DNA of 64,000 nt, taken from positions 620,001 to 684,000 of the forward strand of contig NZ_CP104302.1 of the NCBI RefSeq assembly GCF_025215495.1. The letters run 5' to 3'. Below are positions 39,458 through 49,244 of this stretch, one piece after another. A model generated the notes under the pieces. It was not told the origin of the DNA. It did not search any database and saw nothing but the letters and a program-made list of their open reading frames with translations. Every line of letters begins with the position of its first letter. Position 1 is the first letter of the stretch. The position numbers and the translations under genes were made by a program. This stretch comes from Mycolicibacterium brumae. Lineage in GTDB: Bacteria > Actinomycetota > Actinomycetes > Mycobacteriales > Mycobacteriaceae.

Positions 39458-40045
39458 TCAGTCCGAGCAGTCCAGCCACTTTCCGTCCTCGCGGACGTAG
39501 GTGGCCTTGTTGGAGAAGGTCTTCGGCGCGTCGTCGCCCACCTGGTTGACAACGGTGACGTCGGCCGTCGCGGTGTCGCCGTCGACGGCGATGTTCTCGA
39601 TCTGTTCCAGCGTCATGGTGGTGGAGTCCGCGTAGATCTGCTGGAACGCTTTGTCCATCGCGGCCTGGTCGCTGGCGAGCAGCGCGTCGGCGGCGGCGTT
39701 CACGGCGGTTTCGCTGGCCTTCGGGTAGTCCCGCTGGAACTTCGCCGCCACAGTCGCCCGATCCAGGGCGGCGTTCTCCGCGGGGGTTCCGATCTCGGCG
39801 ACCTGCGGGGCCTTCGTCGGCTTGGAGGCGACCTCTTCGCGGTTCTTCGAGCAGGTCAGCGCCGCCATCGCGGAACGGTCGTAGCTGGCGGTGGCCAACA
39901 GCATCTGGTCGGTTACGTCCCGGATCTGCTGCTCGTCGCTGACGCTTGAGGATTCGGGCGCGGCTGCCGGCTCCTCGGACTGCTTCGAACATCCGACCAG
40001 CCCGACGGAGGCAATGGCCAGTCCGGCCACCATGGTTCGCAACAT
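39458..40045 (-). CDS. Putative lipoprotein with DUF4878/SnoaL-like domain
   Basis: 195 aa from ATG 40045 (MLRTMVAG); an in-frame upstream start would spoil the signal. Lipobox VGLVGC with the modified cysteine at residue 19, then a Glu/Ala/Ser linker. The domain of about 120 residues ends TYVREDGKWLDCSD, the pattern of the cystatin/NTF2-like lipoproteins of mycobacteria. Probably anchored outside the membrane; function unknown. Convergent with the VWA gene (stops touch). Confidence 0.75.
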   Translation of the reverse strand: MLRTMVAGLAIASVGLVGCSKQSEEPAAAPESSSVSDEQQIRDVTDQMLLATASYDRSAMAALTCSKNREEVASKPTKAPQVAEIGTPAENAALDRATVAAKFQRDYPKASETAVNAAADALLASDQAAMDKAFQQIYADSTTMTLEQIENIAVDGDTATADVTVVNQVGDDAPKTFSNKATYVREDGKWLDCSD

Positions 40046-40083
40046 GGGATCAGTCTCGCATGACGCCGGGACAGGTATCGGCG

Positions 40084-40506
40084 TCATTTCGAAGCGCGGT
40101 CCAACTCGTCGTCGGGCAGGTCATGGCGCACGACGCGCACCCGACCCGGGGGCAGGCAGGCCATGTATCCGTGTCGCCGGCCGTAAAGCTCCCACGCGGT
40201 CTCATTCTCATCGGGGTCGACGTCGATGCGGTGCCCGTGGGAGAAGCTGACGCGCAGGGCGCCGTTCTCTTCGCAGCACGCCTCGGTGACCGCCGCGCCG
40301 CTGAAGTTCAGCAACGGCACCTCGTAATCGTGGAAGTGCTTCGGGTCGACGAGGACCTGTTCCTCGGGGTGGGGTTCCACCGGTGGGGAGGTGAGCCGCA
40401 TGGGCGTCGCGATGACGAGTTCGTTGTTGTCGTTGAAATTGAGCACGAGTCCGTCGCGCAGGCCGATCCGCTGGACGACGCACTGCTCGATCCACAGCGT
40501 ATGCAC
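40084..40506 (-). CDS. DUF6188 family protein
   Basis: 140 aa, no signal peptide or membrane segment. The motifs IGLRDGLVLNFNDNNELVIA and GHRIDVDPDENETAWELYG are typical of the actinobacterial DUF6188 family, of unknown role. The GRRHGYMACLPPGRVRVV part is conserved at the C-terminus. Separate gene with a 38-bp gap to the lipoprotein. Confidence 0.75.
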   Translation of the reverse strand: MHTLWIEQCVVQRIGLRDGLVLNFNDNNELVIATPMRLTSPPVEPHPEEQVLVDPKHFHDYEVPLLNFSGAAVTEACCEENGALRVSFSHGHRIDVDPDENETAWELYGRRHGYMACLPPGRVRVVRHDLPDDELDRASK

Positions 40507-40579
40507 GGTCGACTCCCTTCGACCTGGCGAGGTGAAACCGATGCTACGCCGGTCCGAAGGGGCCGAACAGGGCTCAAGG

Positions 40580-42084
40580 TCAGTCCTTGATCAGCCCGTA
40601 CTCCACCAGCAGCTCGCCGATCTCGTTGTCGGTGAGCTTGCCGACCAGCCGCTTGCGGATGATCTCCGGCACCGGCAGGTCGACCTCTTCCTTGTCCCGC
40701 AGGTACACGGTGGCCTTGACGAGCTCGCGCACGTCGAAGGTGGAGCCGAACACCTCAGGCACGCCGCGTTCGATGCCGAGCAGCCGGTAGGCGGCCTCCA
40801 TGCCGGTGCGCACCGAGTACTCGGTGGTGAAGATGCAGTCGCGGGTGGTCTCGGCGAACTGCCCGATGAACGCGAAGTTCACCGCGCCCTCGGGCACGAC
40901 GTCGGGGCGGTCGCCGGCTTGCCGCGGCATGAAGAACGACGTGACGTAGGGCATCATCACCGGCACCGCTTTGGCCGCGTTTGCCGCCAGTTCGGGGATG
41001 TCGGCCTCGGTCACCCCGAGGTGGTAGAGCCACTCCTTGGTGATCTCCTCACCGGTGCAGTCCTGCATCGGCTTTTCCACGAAATCACCTGGGGTGTCGA
41101 CGAACAACGCGTACACCCACACCACGATCTGGTCCTTGGGCTGCTGCTTGAAGTGCGGCTGACGATTGACCGTCCAGCTCATCAACCACTTGGAGTCCTT
41201 CACCGTCACAATGCCGCCGGTGACGACCTTGCCGCTGAACAGGTCCCGTTTGCAGATCCGCTGGATGTGCTCCGGGATCCGCTTGTCCAGGGTGGTGACG
41301 GTGCACGACTCCCACTTGGTCTTGGGAATGTCGCCGCCGAACACGTCGGGGCGCCCGAACGACGGGTCCTTCGCGGCGACGCGCCGCCACAGATCCCAAG
41401 CTGGAGCGGGCCCGGTGTTCAGTTTGGCCGGCGTGTGGTGGTCCCCTTCGTCGGAGTTTTCGGTCAGTGAGCCGATGGTGGCCAGCACCAGGTCGTCGGG
41501 CCCGAGGTCCACACCGCCGGGCTCGCCGCCGCTGATCCAGTGAATCCTGGTGGCTTGCTTGCGATCCGCGGTGATGTCGAAGTCGATGTCGGTGACCTGC
41601 GTGCCGAACTTGAAGGTCACGCCCTGGCCCAGCAGCCAGCGGTACAGCGGCAGCACCAGCGACTCGTACTGGTTGTACTTGGTGAACTTCAGCGCCGAGA
41701 AGTCCGGCAGCCCGCCGATGTGGTGGATGAACCGGTGCAGGTAGAGCTTCATCTCCAGCGCGCTGTGCCACTCCTCGAAGGCGAACATGGTGCGCCAGTA
41801 CAGCCAGAAGTTGCTGGCCAGGAACTCCTCGCCGAACACCTCGTTGATGCGCTTGTTCTCCATCTCAGCCCGGGTGGCCAGGAAGACGTGCACGAGTTCT
41901 TTCTGCGCGGTCTGGGTGAGGGTGAACTTGCCGTCGAGGTGGGCATCTGGCCGTCGCGAATCATGAAGGCGGCGGCCGACATCGAGGCCAGTCCGGCGCC
42001 GACGAGCCATGCCGTCTTGTCATCGACTCCGGCGGGTTTGCGGGGGCGGGCGAAGGCTTCGTAGTTTCCGTTGCTGTAGTACAT
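40580..42084 (-). pseudogene. ohyA: Oleate hydratase disrupted by a frameshifting internal deletion
   Basis: Oleate hydratase adds water to cis-9 double bonds, making 10-hydroxy fatty acids. The N-terminus in one frame (ATG 42084, after AGGAG) is typical: [20 protein letters not shown], then FAD-binding [20 protein letters not shown]. After GQMP at about 41945 the family sequence jumps about 88 residues and one frame to [12 protein letters not shown], and runs normally from there to the stop at 40580. The missing piece includes the catalytic-Glu region (GGREME in family members). The junction has 6-bp microhomology potential (GATGCC). An internal start could give a 470-residue C-terminal fragment. 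A sequencing or assembly error is the alternative. Confidence 0.85.
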
Positions 42085-42211
42085 GGGCGCTCCTCGGTCG
42101 TGGCGGATCGGACGGTAGCGAGATCCGGTGCTCCGCTGCCCGGGTTCATCGCCAGCTTGTGCGTGACGCGAGATATTGACGAGTCCTGTTGTGTCGCGCC
42201 ACAAGTGAGGA

Positions 42212-43069
42212 TTAGACGTATTTGTAGAAACCCTCGCCCGATTCCAGGCCGAGCTTGCCCTTGTCGATGTAGTTCTCCTTGAGCCAGGCGGCGAGCTTGC
42301 GTTCCTCCTCGTCGCCGTGGCTCATGATGTTGTAGCCGGTGCGCATCCCGACGACGTCCCAGATCTGGCACGGCCCGGCCGGCGCGCCGGTGCCGATCCG
42401 CCAGGTGTTGTCCACATCGCCGGGGTCGGCGTAGCCGCCGGCGACCAGTTCCATTCCCGCGCGCAGGAACGGGACCAGCAGCGAGTTCAGCACGTAGCCG
42501 GCCTTCTCCTTGTGCAGTTCGATCGGCACCATGCCGATGGCGCGGGCGAATTCGACGACTTCGGCGTACACCTTCGGGTCGGTGTCGGGGTGGCCCATCA
42601 CCTCGGCGGTGTTGTGCAGCCAGATCATGTTGGCGAAGTGCAGGTTCAGGAACCGGTCCGGCCGGCCGGTGTATGTGACCAGATCACTCGGGAGCAGGGT
42701 GGAGGAGTTGCTGGCGAAGATGGTCTTCGCTGGCGCGATGTCCGCCAGCTTCTGGTAGGTCTCCTGCTTGAGCGCCAGGATCTCCGGGATCGCCTCGATC
42801 ACCAGGTCGGCGTCGGCGACGGCCGCGGCCAGATCGGTGGTCAGAGTGAGTCGGTCCAGCGCGGCCCGGGTGTTGTGCTCGTCCGCGCCGTCGACGTTCT
42901 TGACGTAGTTGGCCGCCAGCCGTTCGAAACGCCCGCGGGCGGCGACCAGCGCGTCGTTGTTGATGTCGTAGGCGGTGACCGGGAACCTCTTGTACGCGGC
43001 TTGGAAGGCGATCTGGGCGCCGAGCACCCCGCAGCCCATGACGGTGACGTTGCGGATCTCGGTGGCCAT
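42212..43069 (-). CDS. 3-hydroxyacyl-CoA dehydrogenase
   Basis: NAD-dependent oxidation of 3-hydroxyacyl-CoA (beta-oxidation). 285 aa: N-terminal Rossmann [16 protein letters not shown] (the usual GxGxxG is CGVLG), [26 protein letters not shown] and catalytic His/Glu in [11 protein letters not shown] and [10 protein letters not shown]. The C-terminal domain has [26 protein letters not shown]. Downstream is the broken oleate hydratase, so both may have served fatty acid metabolism. Confidence 0.9.
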   Translation of the reverse strand: MATEIRNVTVMGCGVLGAQIAFQAAYKRFPVTAYDINNDALVAARGRFERLAANYVKNVDGADEHNTRAALDRLTLTTDLAAAVADADLVIEAIPEILALKQETYQKLADIAPAKTIFASNSSTLLPSDLVTYTGRPDRFLNLHFANMIWLHNTAEVMGHPDTDPKVYAEVVEFARAIGMVPIELHKEKAGYVLNSLLVPFLRAGMELVAGGYADPGDVDNTWRIGTGAPAGPCQIWDVVGMRTGYNIMSHGDEEERKLAAWLKENYIDKGKLGLESGEGFYKYV

Positions 43070-43266
43070 GGCGCTCCCTGAACGGTCGATGACAGGTGTC
43101 GAGCCGAACCCTAATGACCTGCCGTGGCAGGAGGGGGTTGTTGATCAAACCGAGGTGTTGATTGCGTGATGTCGGTCTCGGTACCTAAGATTGTCTCAGG
43201 TTGATCTCAGCGGATTCGCAGCCATTTGGGTGCGGGTCGGGGGACATAAAATGGGGGGATATCCCG

Positions 43267-44481
43267 ATGGCGATGAAACGTACCTTGACCAGCGGTGTTG
43301 CCGCTGTTGGCGCGGCGGGTCTGGTTGCTGCTGGCACAGCGCTGACCCAGACGCCGAACTCCGATGCCGTCGTGCCGATGGCCAGTGTGTCGGCCGACTA
43401 CCAGCTGACGGGCATTCAGGACATCGATCCGCTGCAGGCGCTGACCATCTTCTCCACGTTCGGTTCTCACAGCGGGCAGTACACCGATCCCGATTCGATG
43501 CCCTACGACGACAGGCTGAATTGGGACGTGTTCAAGGGCGCGGACGGTGAGATCTACACCACGCGCAACAAGGCTGAAACTGTGGGTGGAGGCGTCGCAG
43601 CGGAGTACACGAACAGCGCCAGCGGTCCGTGGGGCGCGGCGTACTACTTGGTCGATCATGCCCTCGGAGATGTCCTCGGGAAGGATTTCGTCGTCGATGA
43701 CTACTTCTTCACTACGGGTCCCAGCACCACGACGCTGAGAGCGCTCTTGTACCAGGTCGCCGAATGGACCACCGGGTCCGAGGACATCGGCCCGCTAAAG
43801 GATCTCCTCGACGTCATTGACAGTCCCATCGAGGGCTTGATCGGGCTCATCGGAGGCCAGACTCTGGGGGATGAGGGGACGGCGCTCTTGTGGGAGGGCC
43901 TGACCAATCCCATCATGTTGGTGGTTGGGCTTCTCACCGATCAATTGGGCAGTGGAGGACTGGGAGACATCCTGGGCGGCGGAGGTCTGTTCGGAGGCCT
44001 TCTGGGTGGCGACGAGAGTGAGGAGCCTGCACCTGCCGGCGCGCGGTTTGTCCATCAGGAGACCACTGTGGTCCAACAGCAGGAGGCCGGAACGTTCACG
44101 GCCGCCGTTGTTCAGGACAACGAAACGACTAAGGGTCTCACCGATACCAAGGACGACCAGAAGAAGTCTGCTCCGCTCGCCAAGCTGCGAGACGAACTAT
44201 CAAGCAAGTCGAAGTTTGCTGAGAAGCTGATCGGCGCCGACAAGGACAGCAGCCTTAGCAAGCGGATGGTTGAACTTGGCAAGATCGGGGACCAGCTGTC
44301 CGAAGGCAACGTCGTCGGCGCCGCCGAAGAAAGCGGCAAGTTCGTGACCAAGAGGGTCGAGCGTCTCGGCAAGGACATCAGGAACGGCATCGACAAGGTC
44401 GCCACCGCAGTAAAGAACCTCGCCGGTGGTCGCGACAACGGCAGCGACAGCGGGGATACGAAGAAGAAGCCCGCTGAATAG
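43267..44481 (+). CDS. Exported protein of unknown function, lower GC than surroundings
   Basis: About 404 aa from ATG 43267 (MAMKRTLTSG), preceded by GGGGGA; an earlier in-frame start at 43201 would spoil the signal peptide. Signal peptide to about residue 24. Residues 30-160 hold a Tyr/Asp-rich globular part. A Gly/Leu-rich hydrophobic stretch follows (GLGDILGGGGLFGGLLGG), then a Lys/Glu/Asp-rich, probably coiled C-terminal third (KLRDELSSKSKFAEKLIG). No family recognised. Codon choice is visibly less GC-rich than neighbours, suggesting later acquisition. A strong terminator follows. Confidence 0.7.
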   Translation: MAMKRTLTSGVAAVGAAGLVAAGTALTQTPNSDAVVPMASVSADYQLTGIQDIDPLQALTIFSTFGSHSGQYTDPDSMPYDDRLNWDVFKGADGEIYTTRNKAETVGGGVAAEYTNSASGPWGAAYYLVDHALGDVLGKDFVVDDYFFTTGPSTTTLRALLYQVAEWTTGSEDIGPLKDLLDVIDSPIEGLIGLIGGQTLGDEGTALLWEGLTNPIMLVVGLLTDQLGSGGLGDILGGGGLFGGLLGGDESEEPAPAGARFVHQETTVVQQQEAGTFTAAVVQDNETTKGLTDTKDDQKKSAPLAKLRDELSSKSKFAEKLIGADKDSSLSKRMVELGKIGDQLSEGNVVGAAEESGKFVTKRVERLGKDIRNGIDKVATAVKNLAGGRDNGSDSGDTKKKPAE

Positions 44482-44504
44482 CAGTAGTTCAACGCAGTCC
44501 CACG

Positions 44505-44540
44505 AAACCGGGACAACGCCTAAGTGCGTTGTCCCGGTTT
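44505..44540 (+). terminator. Terminator after the exported protein
   Basis: Perfect 15-bp stem (AAACCGGGACAACGC and complement) with a 6-nt loop CTAAGT, followed by TGTATTC. Confidence 0.85.
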
Positions 44541-44602
44541 TGTATTCGTGGCGACGGCGCGGCAGGGCTGAGGCCCAATCGCTGAAGGCACGTTGACGGC
44601 TC

Positions 44603-45193
44603 TTAATCAGCCGGAATGGCCAGCGGCCTGCGCTTCTTGCGCTTGATGTGAATCCCGCCCCACAGCGCGAAGCAGCGCACCGTCACGACCGGGGCGCCCG
44701 AGGCGCCGGAACCGCTGGCGGCGTCCTCGATATTGCCCATCAGCTTGGTGCCCTCGACCACGACGTTGATCTCCGGCGGGGCCAGGATAGACTGAATGCC
44801 CATGATCGAGTACGCCTTGATCTCCACTTCCGAGGAGGTGAAATCGGCGTAGCGCAGATCCACCACCCCGTTGCCCCACAGCGCGATCAGTGTCAGCTTG
44901 CGCGGGACGTTCCAGCGCCCGCGGCGCTCGAAGCTGCTCAGGATCCCCAACACCAACGATTTGGGCAGCGCCCGGCAGGCGCCGCGCGGGGTGGTGGCGA
45001 TGCCGGGTAGGTCCGAGGCCAACCGATCCAGCTCGTGATACGTCTTCGCCGAGTAGGCGCGGGCCAGCCGCGACTCGTACTCATTGAGGTCCAACCGGCC
45101 CTGGGCGGCGGCGTCGGTCAGCAACTGCGCGACCTGGATCCGGTCGGTGTTGTCCGCGCGCGACAACGCGTCCCTGGGAGCTGGAGAAGACAT
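44603..45193 (-). CDS. DUF1707 (SHOCT-like) domain protein, Rv0966c-like
   Basis: 196 aa. The N-terminal DUF1707 (ADNTDRIQVAQLLTDAAAQGRLDLNEYESRL) is a short helical module found in many actinobacterial regulators and membrane proteins. The C-terminal half is beta-rich (VDLRYADFTSSEVEIKAYSIMGIQSI; GTKLMGNIEDAASG) like cell-wall-active antibiotic response proteins. No membrane segment. Start ATG 45193, with ATG 45199 two codons earlier. Location next to echA7 as in Rv0966c, but the csoR/ctpV genes that separate them in M. tuberculosis are missing. Confidence 0.88.
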   Translation of the reverse strand: MSSPAPRDALSRADNTDRIQVAQLLTDAAAQGRLDLNEYESRLARAYSAKTYHELDRLASDLPGIATTPRGACRALPKSLVLGILSSFERRGRWNVPRKLTLIALWGNGVVDLRYADFTSSEVEIKAYSIMGIQSILAPPEINVVVEGTKLMGNIEDAASGSGASGAPVVTVRCFALWGGIHIKRKKRRPLAIPAD

Positions 45194-45264
45194 CACCATC
45201 GAGCCTACGACGAACCGGCCGCAACCTCCTAGTCAGCATCGATAGGTGAGGCCGGGTCGTGACC

Positions 45265-46053
45265 TCAATCCGCCGGAGCAGCCCAACTGGGCGGGCGCTT
45301 CTGCAGAAACGCCAGCATCCCCTCGTGCGCTTCGGCGGTGGTGAACAACCGCGCCGAAGTGGCGGCCAGCGCCTCGGCGTCGCGGTCGAAGCTGGCCAGG
45401 ATCGCCGCCGTCGTGAGCTTCTTGGACTCCGCCAATCCCTGCGGAGAACCCTTGCTCAGATCGGCCACCAGGTCGATCAGCGCGGAGTCCAAATCCTCGC
45501 CGGTCTCGGCGGCCAGGGTGATCAACCCGATCTCCTGGGCCGTCGCGGCGGTGAACGTCTCCCCGGTCAGGAAGTACCGCCCGGCCGACCGTGCGGTCAT
45601 TTTCGGCAGCAGCGTCAGCGAGATGATCGCCGGCGCCACCCCGATCCGCGCCTCGGTCAGCGCGAACGTCGACCGCGGACCGGCCAGCACCAGATCGCAC
45701 GCGCCGACCAGACCCATCCCACCGGCGCGCACGTGCCCGTCGATCACCCCGATCACCGGTAACGGGCACGCCACCAGCGCCCGCAGCAGCCCGGCCATCT
45801 CCAGGGCGCGGGCGGAGGCCATCTCCTCCGGCGAGCCGCCGGAGGCCTCCGACAGATCCGCTCCGGCGCAGAAGGTGCCGCCGGTGTGGGACAGCACCAC
45901 CAGCCGCACGTCCGGGTCGGCGACGGCGTCGCGCAGCCCCTGGTGCAATTCGGCCACCAGACGGGTGGACAGCGCATTGCGGTTGTGCGGGGAGTTCAGC
46001 GTCAGCCGCGCCGCCCGGCCCTCGACGCGGTACTCGACGAGTGGATCCGACAT
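45265..46053 (-). CDS. echA7: Enoyl-CoA hydratase/isomerase family protein
   Basis: Crotonase-fold enzyme, 262 aa: substrate-binding FCAGADLSEA (oxyanion hole) and HVRAGGMGLVGACDLVLA (second oxyanion loop), with TEARIGVAPAIISL. Its start codon overlaps the fadE12 stop (ATGA). Last gene of the six-gene acyl-CoA operon; probably hydrates a branched enoyl-CoA. Orthologue position Rv0971c. Confidence 0.88.
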   Translation of the reverse strand: MSDPLVEYRVEGRAARLTLNSPHNRNALSTRLVAELHQGLRDAVADPDVRLVVLSHTGGTFCAGADLSEASGGSPEEMASARALEMAGLLRALVACPLPVIGVIDGHVRAGGMGLVGACDLVLAGPRSTFALTEARIGVAPAIISLTLLPKMTARSAGRYFLTGETFTAATAQEIGLITLAAETGEDLDSALIDLVADLSKGSPQGLAESKKLTTAAILASFDRDAEALAATSARLFTTAEAHEGMLAFLQKRPPSWAAPAD

Positions 46054-47219
46054 CAGTACGACCGGGGCAGACCCAGCGAGGTCTGAGCGACGAAGTTAAG
46101 GATCATCTCGCGGCTGACCGGCGCGATTCGCGCCAGCCGGGACGCGGTCAGCACCGAGGCGATGCCGTACTCCTTGGTCAGGCCGTTGCCACCGAGGCTC
46201 TGCACGGCCTGGTCCACCGCCCGCACCGACGCCTCACCGGCGGCGTACTTCGCCATGTTCGCCGCCTCGGCGGCGCCCCAGTCATTGCCCGCGTCGTACA
46301 GCGTGGCGGCCTTCTGCATCATCAGCTTGGCCATCTCGATCTCGACGTGGATGGCGGCCAGTGGATGCGACAGGCCCTGATGCGAGCCGATCGGCGTCTT
46401 CCACACCTGTCGGGTCTTCATGTAGTCCGCCGCCTTGCCGATCGCGAAACGGCCCATGCCGACCGCGCTGGCCGAACCCATGATCCGCTCCGGGTTCAAC
46501 CCGGCGAACAGCTGCGCGATCGCGGCGTCCTCGGCGCCCACCAGCGCGTCGGCCGGCAACCGCACATCGTCGAAGAACAACTGGAACTGCGACTCCGGGC
46601 TGACGATCTCCATGTCGATCTTGGTCCAGCTCATACCGGGGGTGTCGATGGGGACGACGAACAGCGCGGGCTTGAGGTTCCCGGTCTTGGCTTCCTCGGT
46701 GCGCCCCACCACCAGAATCGCCTGCGCCTGATCGACGCCGGAGATGAACACCTTCTGGCCGTTGAGGATCCAGTCGCTGCCGTCGCGGCGCGCGGTGGTG
46801 GTGATCTTGTGCGAGTTGGAGCCGGCGTCGGGCTCGGTGATGGCGAACGCCATGGTGATCGAGCCGTCGGCGATGCCGGGAATCCAGCGCTTCTTCTGAT
46901 CGTCGGTGCCGAACTTCGAGATGATGGTGCCGTTGATGGCGGGGGAGACCACCATCATCAGCAGCGCGCAGCCGGCCGCCGACATTTCTTCCATCACCAT
47001 GGCCAGCTCGTACATGCCGGCGCCGCCGCCGCCGTACTCCTCGGGCAGGTTCACCCCGATGAAGCCCAGCTTGCCGGCTTCGTTCCACAGTTCGGTGGTG
47101 TGCTCGCCCGCGCGGGCCTTCTCCAGGTAGTACTCGGGGCCGAAGCTGGCGGCGAAGTCCGCGACCGCCTTGCGCAATTCGCGGCGGTCTTCGCTCTCGA
47201 TGAATCCGGTGTCGGTCAT
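46053..47219 (-). CDS. fadE12: Acyl-CoA dehydrogenase
   Basis: FAD-dependent dehydrogenase, 388 aa: MAFAITEPDAGSNSHKI (flavin site), KTGNLKPALFVVP, GLNPERIMGSASAVGMG, and an arginine/glutamate-bearing C-terminus (AVQSLGGNGLTKEYG). The catalytic base is probably the Glu in LTKEYG. Overlaps echA7 by 1 bp and follows accA2 by 28 bp. Position of Rv0972c. Confidence 0.9.
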   Translation of the reverse strand: MTDTGFIESEDRRELRKAVADFAASFGPEYYLEKARAGEHTTELWNEAGKLGFIGVNLPEEYGGGGAGMYELAMVMEEMSAAGCALLMMVVSPAINGTIISKFGTDDQKKRWIPGIADGSITMAFAITEPDAGSNSHKITTTARRDGSDWILNGQKVFISGVDQAQAILVVGRTEEAKTGNLKPALFVVPIDTPGMSWTKIDMEIVSPESQFQLFFDDVRLPADALVGAEDAAIAQLFAGLNPERIMGSASAVGMGRFAIGKAADYMKTRQVWKTPIGSHQGLSHPLAAIHVEIEMAKLMMQKAATLYDAGNDWGAAEAANMAKYAAGEASVRAVDQAVQSLGGNGLTKEYGIASVLTASRLARIAPVSREMILNFVAQTSLGLPRSY

Positions 47220-47247
47220 GGGCTGTGCTCCTCGGTTGGGGTTCGGG

Positions 47248-49236
47248 TCAGTTGTCTGCGGGGTCGGCGACGAGCGCCAGAACGGCGCCGACGTCGACCT
47301 GCTGTCCTGCGGTCACATTGAGTTCGGCCAGCACACCGTCGTTCGGCGCGGACAGGGTGTGCTCCATCTTCATCGCCTCCAGCCACAGCAGCGGCTGCCC
47401 GGCGGTGACGGTGTCGCCGACCTCGGCGCCGACGCGGATCACCAGGCCGGGCATCGGGGCGACCAGTGAACCCTTGGCCAGCTGCGAACCGGGTTCGACG
47501 AACCTGGGCACGCGAGCGAACTCCACACCGCCGCATGGTGAGTCGACGAACACCGCGTCGCCGTGGCGGGCCACGTCATAACTCGTCTCGCGGGCCCCGT
47601 CGGCCAACACCACCCGGTCCGGGGTCGAGGACACCACCCGCAGGTCCTCGTCATCGGGCAACACGATCTCGGTGCGGGTGTAGCGGTAGGCCACCGTGAT
47701 GTCCTCGGCGTCCTCGTCGACGCCGGCCAAGCGGAAGGCCTTGCGCTGGTCGGTGGAGACCACGTTGCGCCACCCGGCCCGGATCCCGGGCACCGCCCTG
47801 GCGGTCGCGCGGTTGTGCTCGACTTCGGCGATGGTGGCGGCCACCGCCGCGGCCCGGATCACCCGGTCGTCGGTCAGCGGCGACGCCAGCCCGGCCAGTC
47901 CGTGCGTGTCGAAGAACGCGGTGTCGGTCGCGCCGGCGATGAACGCCGGGTGGCGCAGCACGTTCACCAGCAGGTCGCGGTTGGTCCGCACGCCATGCAG
48001 TCGGGTGCGTGCCAGCGCGTCGGCCAGCAGCGCCGCCGCCGCCCGGCGGGTGGGGGCATACGAGATGACCTTGGCCAGCATCGGGTCGTAGTGGATGGAG
48101 ACCTCGGAGCCACTGACGATGCCGGTGTCCAGCCGCACCTCGGTGCGGCCGGTGTTCTCGAACTCCGTTGTGGCCGTGGGGACCTGGAAGTCCAGCACGG
48201 ACCCAGCCTGCGGCTGCCAGTTGCGGGACGGGTCCTCGGCGTAGAGCCGCGCTTCGATGGAGTGACCGCGCGCGGCCGGCGGCTCGGCCGGCAGTGCGGC
48301 GCCCTCGGCGACCTGGAGCTGCAGTTCCACCAGATCCAGCCCAGTGGTGGCCTCGGTGACCGGATGCTCCACCTGCAGGCGGGTGTTCATCTCCAGGAAG
48401 AAGAAGTCGCCGTTGTCGTCGGCGAGGAATTCCACGGTGCCCGCGCCGGTGTAGCCGATGGCGGCCGCCGCCAACCGGGCGGCGGTGAACAACCGCTCCC
48501 GCATTCCGTCGACGCGTTGCACCAGCGGCGCGGGTGCTTCCTCGATGATCTTCTGGTGCCGACGCTGGATGGAGCATTCTCGTTCTCCGACGGCCCAGAC
48601 GGTGCCGTGCGCGTCGGCCATCACCTGCACCTCAATGTGGTGCCCGGTGGGCAGGTAGCGCTCGCAGAACACCGTCGGGTCCCCGAACGCGGAGGCGGCC
48701 TCCCGGCCGGCGGCGGCCACCTCGTCGGCCAGCGCGGCCAACTCGGTGACCACCCGCATGCCGCGGCCGCCGCCGCCGGCGGAGGCCTTCACCAGCACCG
48801 GCAGTTCCGCGTCGGTGACGCCTGCCGGGTCGAGTTCGGCGAGCACCGGAACCCCGGCCTCGGCCATCATCTTCTTGGATTCGATCTTGGAGCCCATCGC
48901 GGTCACCGCGGCGACCGGCGGGCCGATCCACACCAAGCCCGCGGCCTGCACGGCGCCCGCGAAATCGGCGTTCTCGGAAAGGAATCCGTAGCCGGGGTGG
49001 ATGGCGTCCGCGCCGGAGGCCTGGGCGGCGGCCAGGATGGCGTCGATGTCCAGGTACCCGCGAACGTCATCGAGCCGGACCCGGGTGTCGGCCTCGGCGA
49101 CGTGCGGAGCGCCTGCGTCGGGGTCGGTGTACACCGCGACGGTGCCGATGCCGAGCTTTCGGCAGGTGTGGAACACCCGGCGGGCGATCTCGCCGCGGTT
49201 GGCGACCAGGACCTTGGTGATGGGGGTGTGCGTCAT
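47248..49236 (-). CDS. accA2: Acyl-CoA carboxylase alpha subunit (biotin carboxylase + BCCP)
   Basis: Carboxylates biotin with bicarbonate/ATP and carries it to the beta subunit. 662 aa from ATG 49236 (VLVANRGEIARRVF). ATP-grasp KASAGGGGRGMRVV, FFLEMNTRLQVEHPVTE and YAEDPSRNWQPQAG. Biotinyl site LEAMKMEHTL near the C-terminus. The frame opens further upstream only as an antisense tail in accD2. Paired with accD2 8 bp away. Related to methylcrotonyl/propionyl-type carboxylases; substrate unproven. Confidence 0.92.
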   Translation of the reverse strand: MTHTPITKVLVANRGEIARRVFHTCRKLGIGTVAVYTDPDAGAPHVAEADTRVRLDDVRGYLDIDAILAAAQASGADAIHPGYGFLSENADFAGAVQAAGLVWIGPPVAAVTAMGSKIESKKMMAEAGVPVLAELDPAGVTDAELPVLVKASAGGGGRGMRVVTELAALADEVAAAGREAASAFGDPTVFCERYLPTGHHIEVQVMADAHGTVWAVGERECSIQRRHQKIIEEAPAPLVQRVDGMRERLFTAARLAAAAIGYTGAGTVEFLADDNGDFFFLEMNTRLQVEHPVTEATTGLDLVELQLQVAEGAALPAEPPAARGHSIEARLYAEDPSRNWQPQAGSVLDFQVPTATTEFENTGRTEVRLDTGIVSGSEVSIHYDPMLAKVISYAPTRRAAAALLADALARTRLHGVRTNRDLLVNVLRHPAFIAGATDTAFFDTHGLAGLASPLTDDRVIRAAAVAATIAEVEHNRATARAVPGIRAGWRNVVSTDQRKAFRLAGVDEDAEDITVAYRYTRTEIVLPDDEDLRVVSSTPDRVVLADGARETSYDVARHGDAVFVDSPCGGVEFARVPRFVEPGSQLAKGSLVAPMPGLVIRVGAEVGDTVTAGQPLLWLEAMKMEHTLSAPNDGVLAELNVTAGQQVDVGAVLALVADPADN

Positions 49237-49244
49237 GTCCCTAC

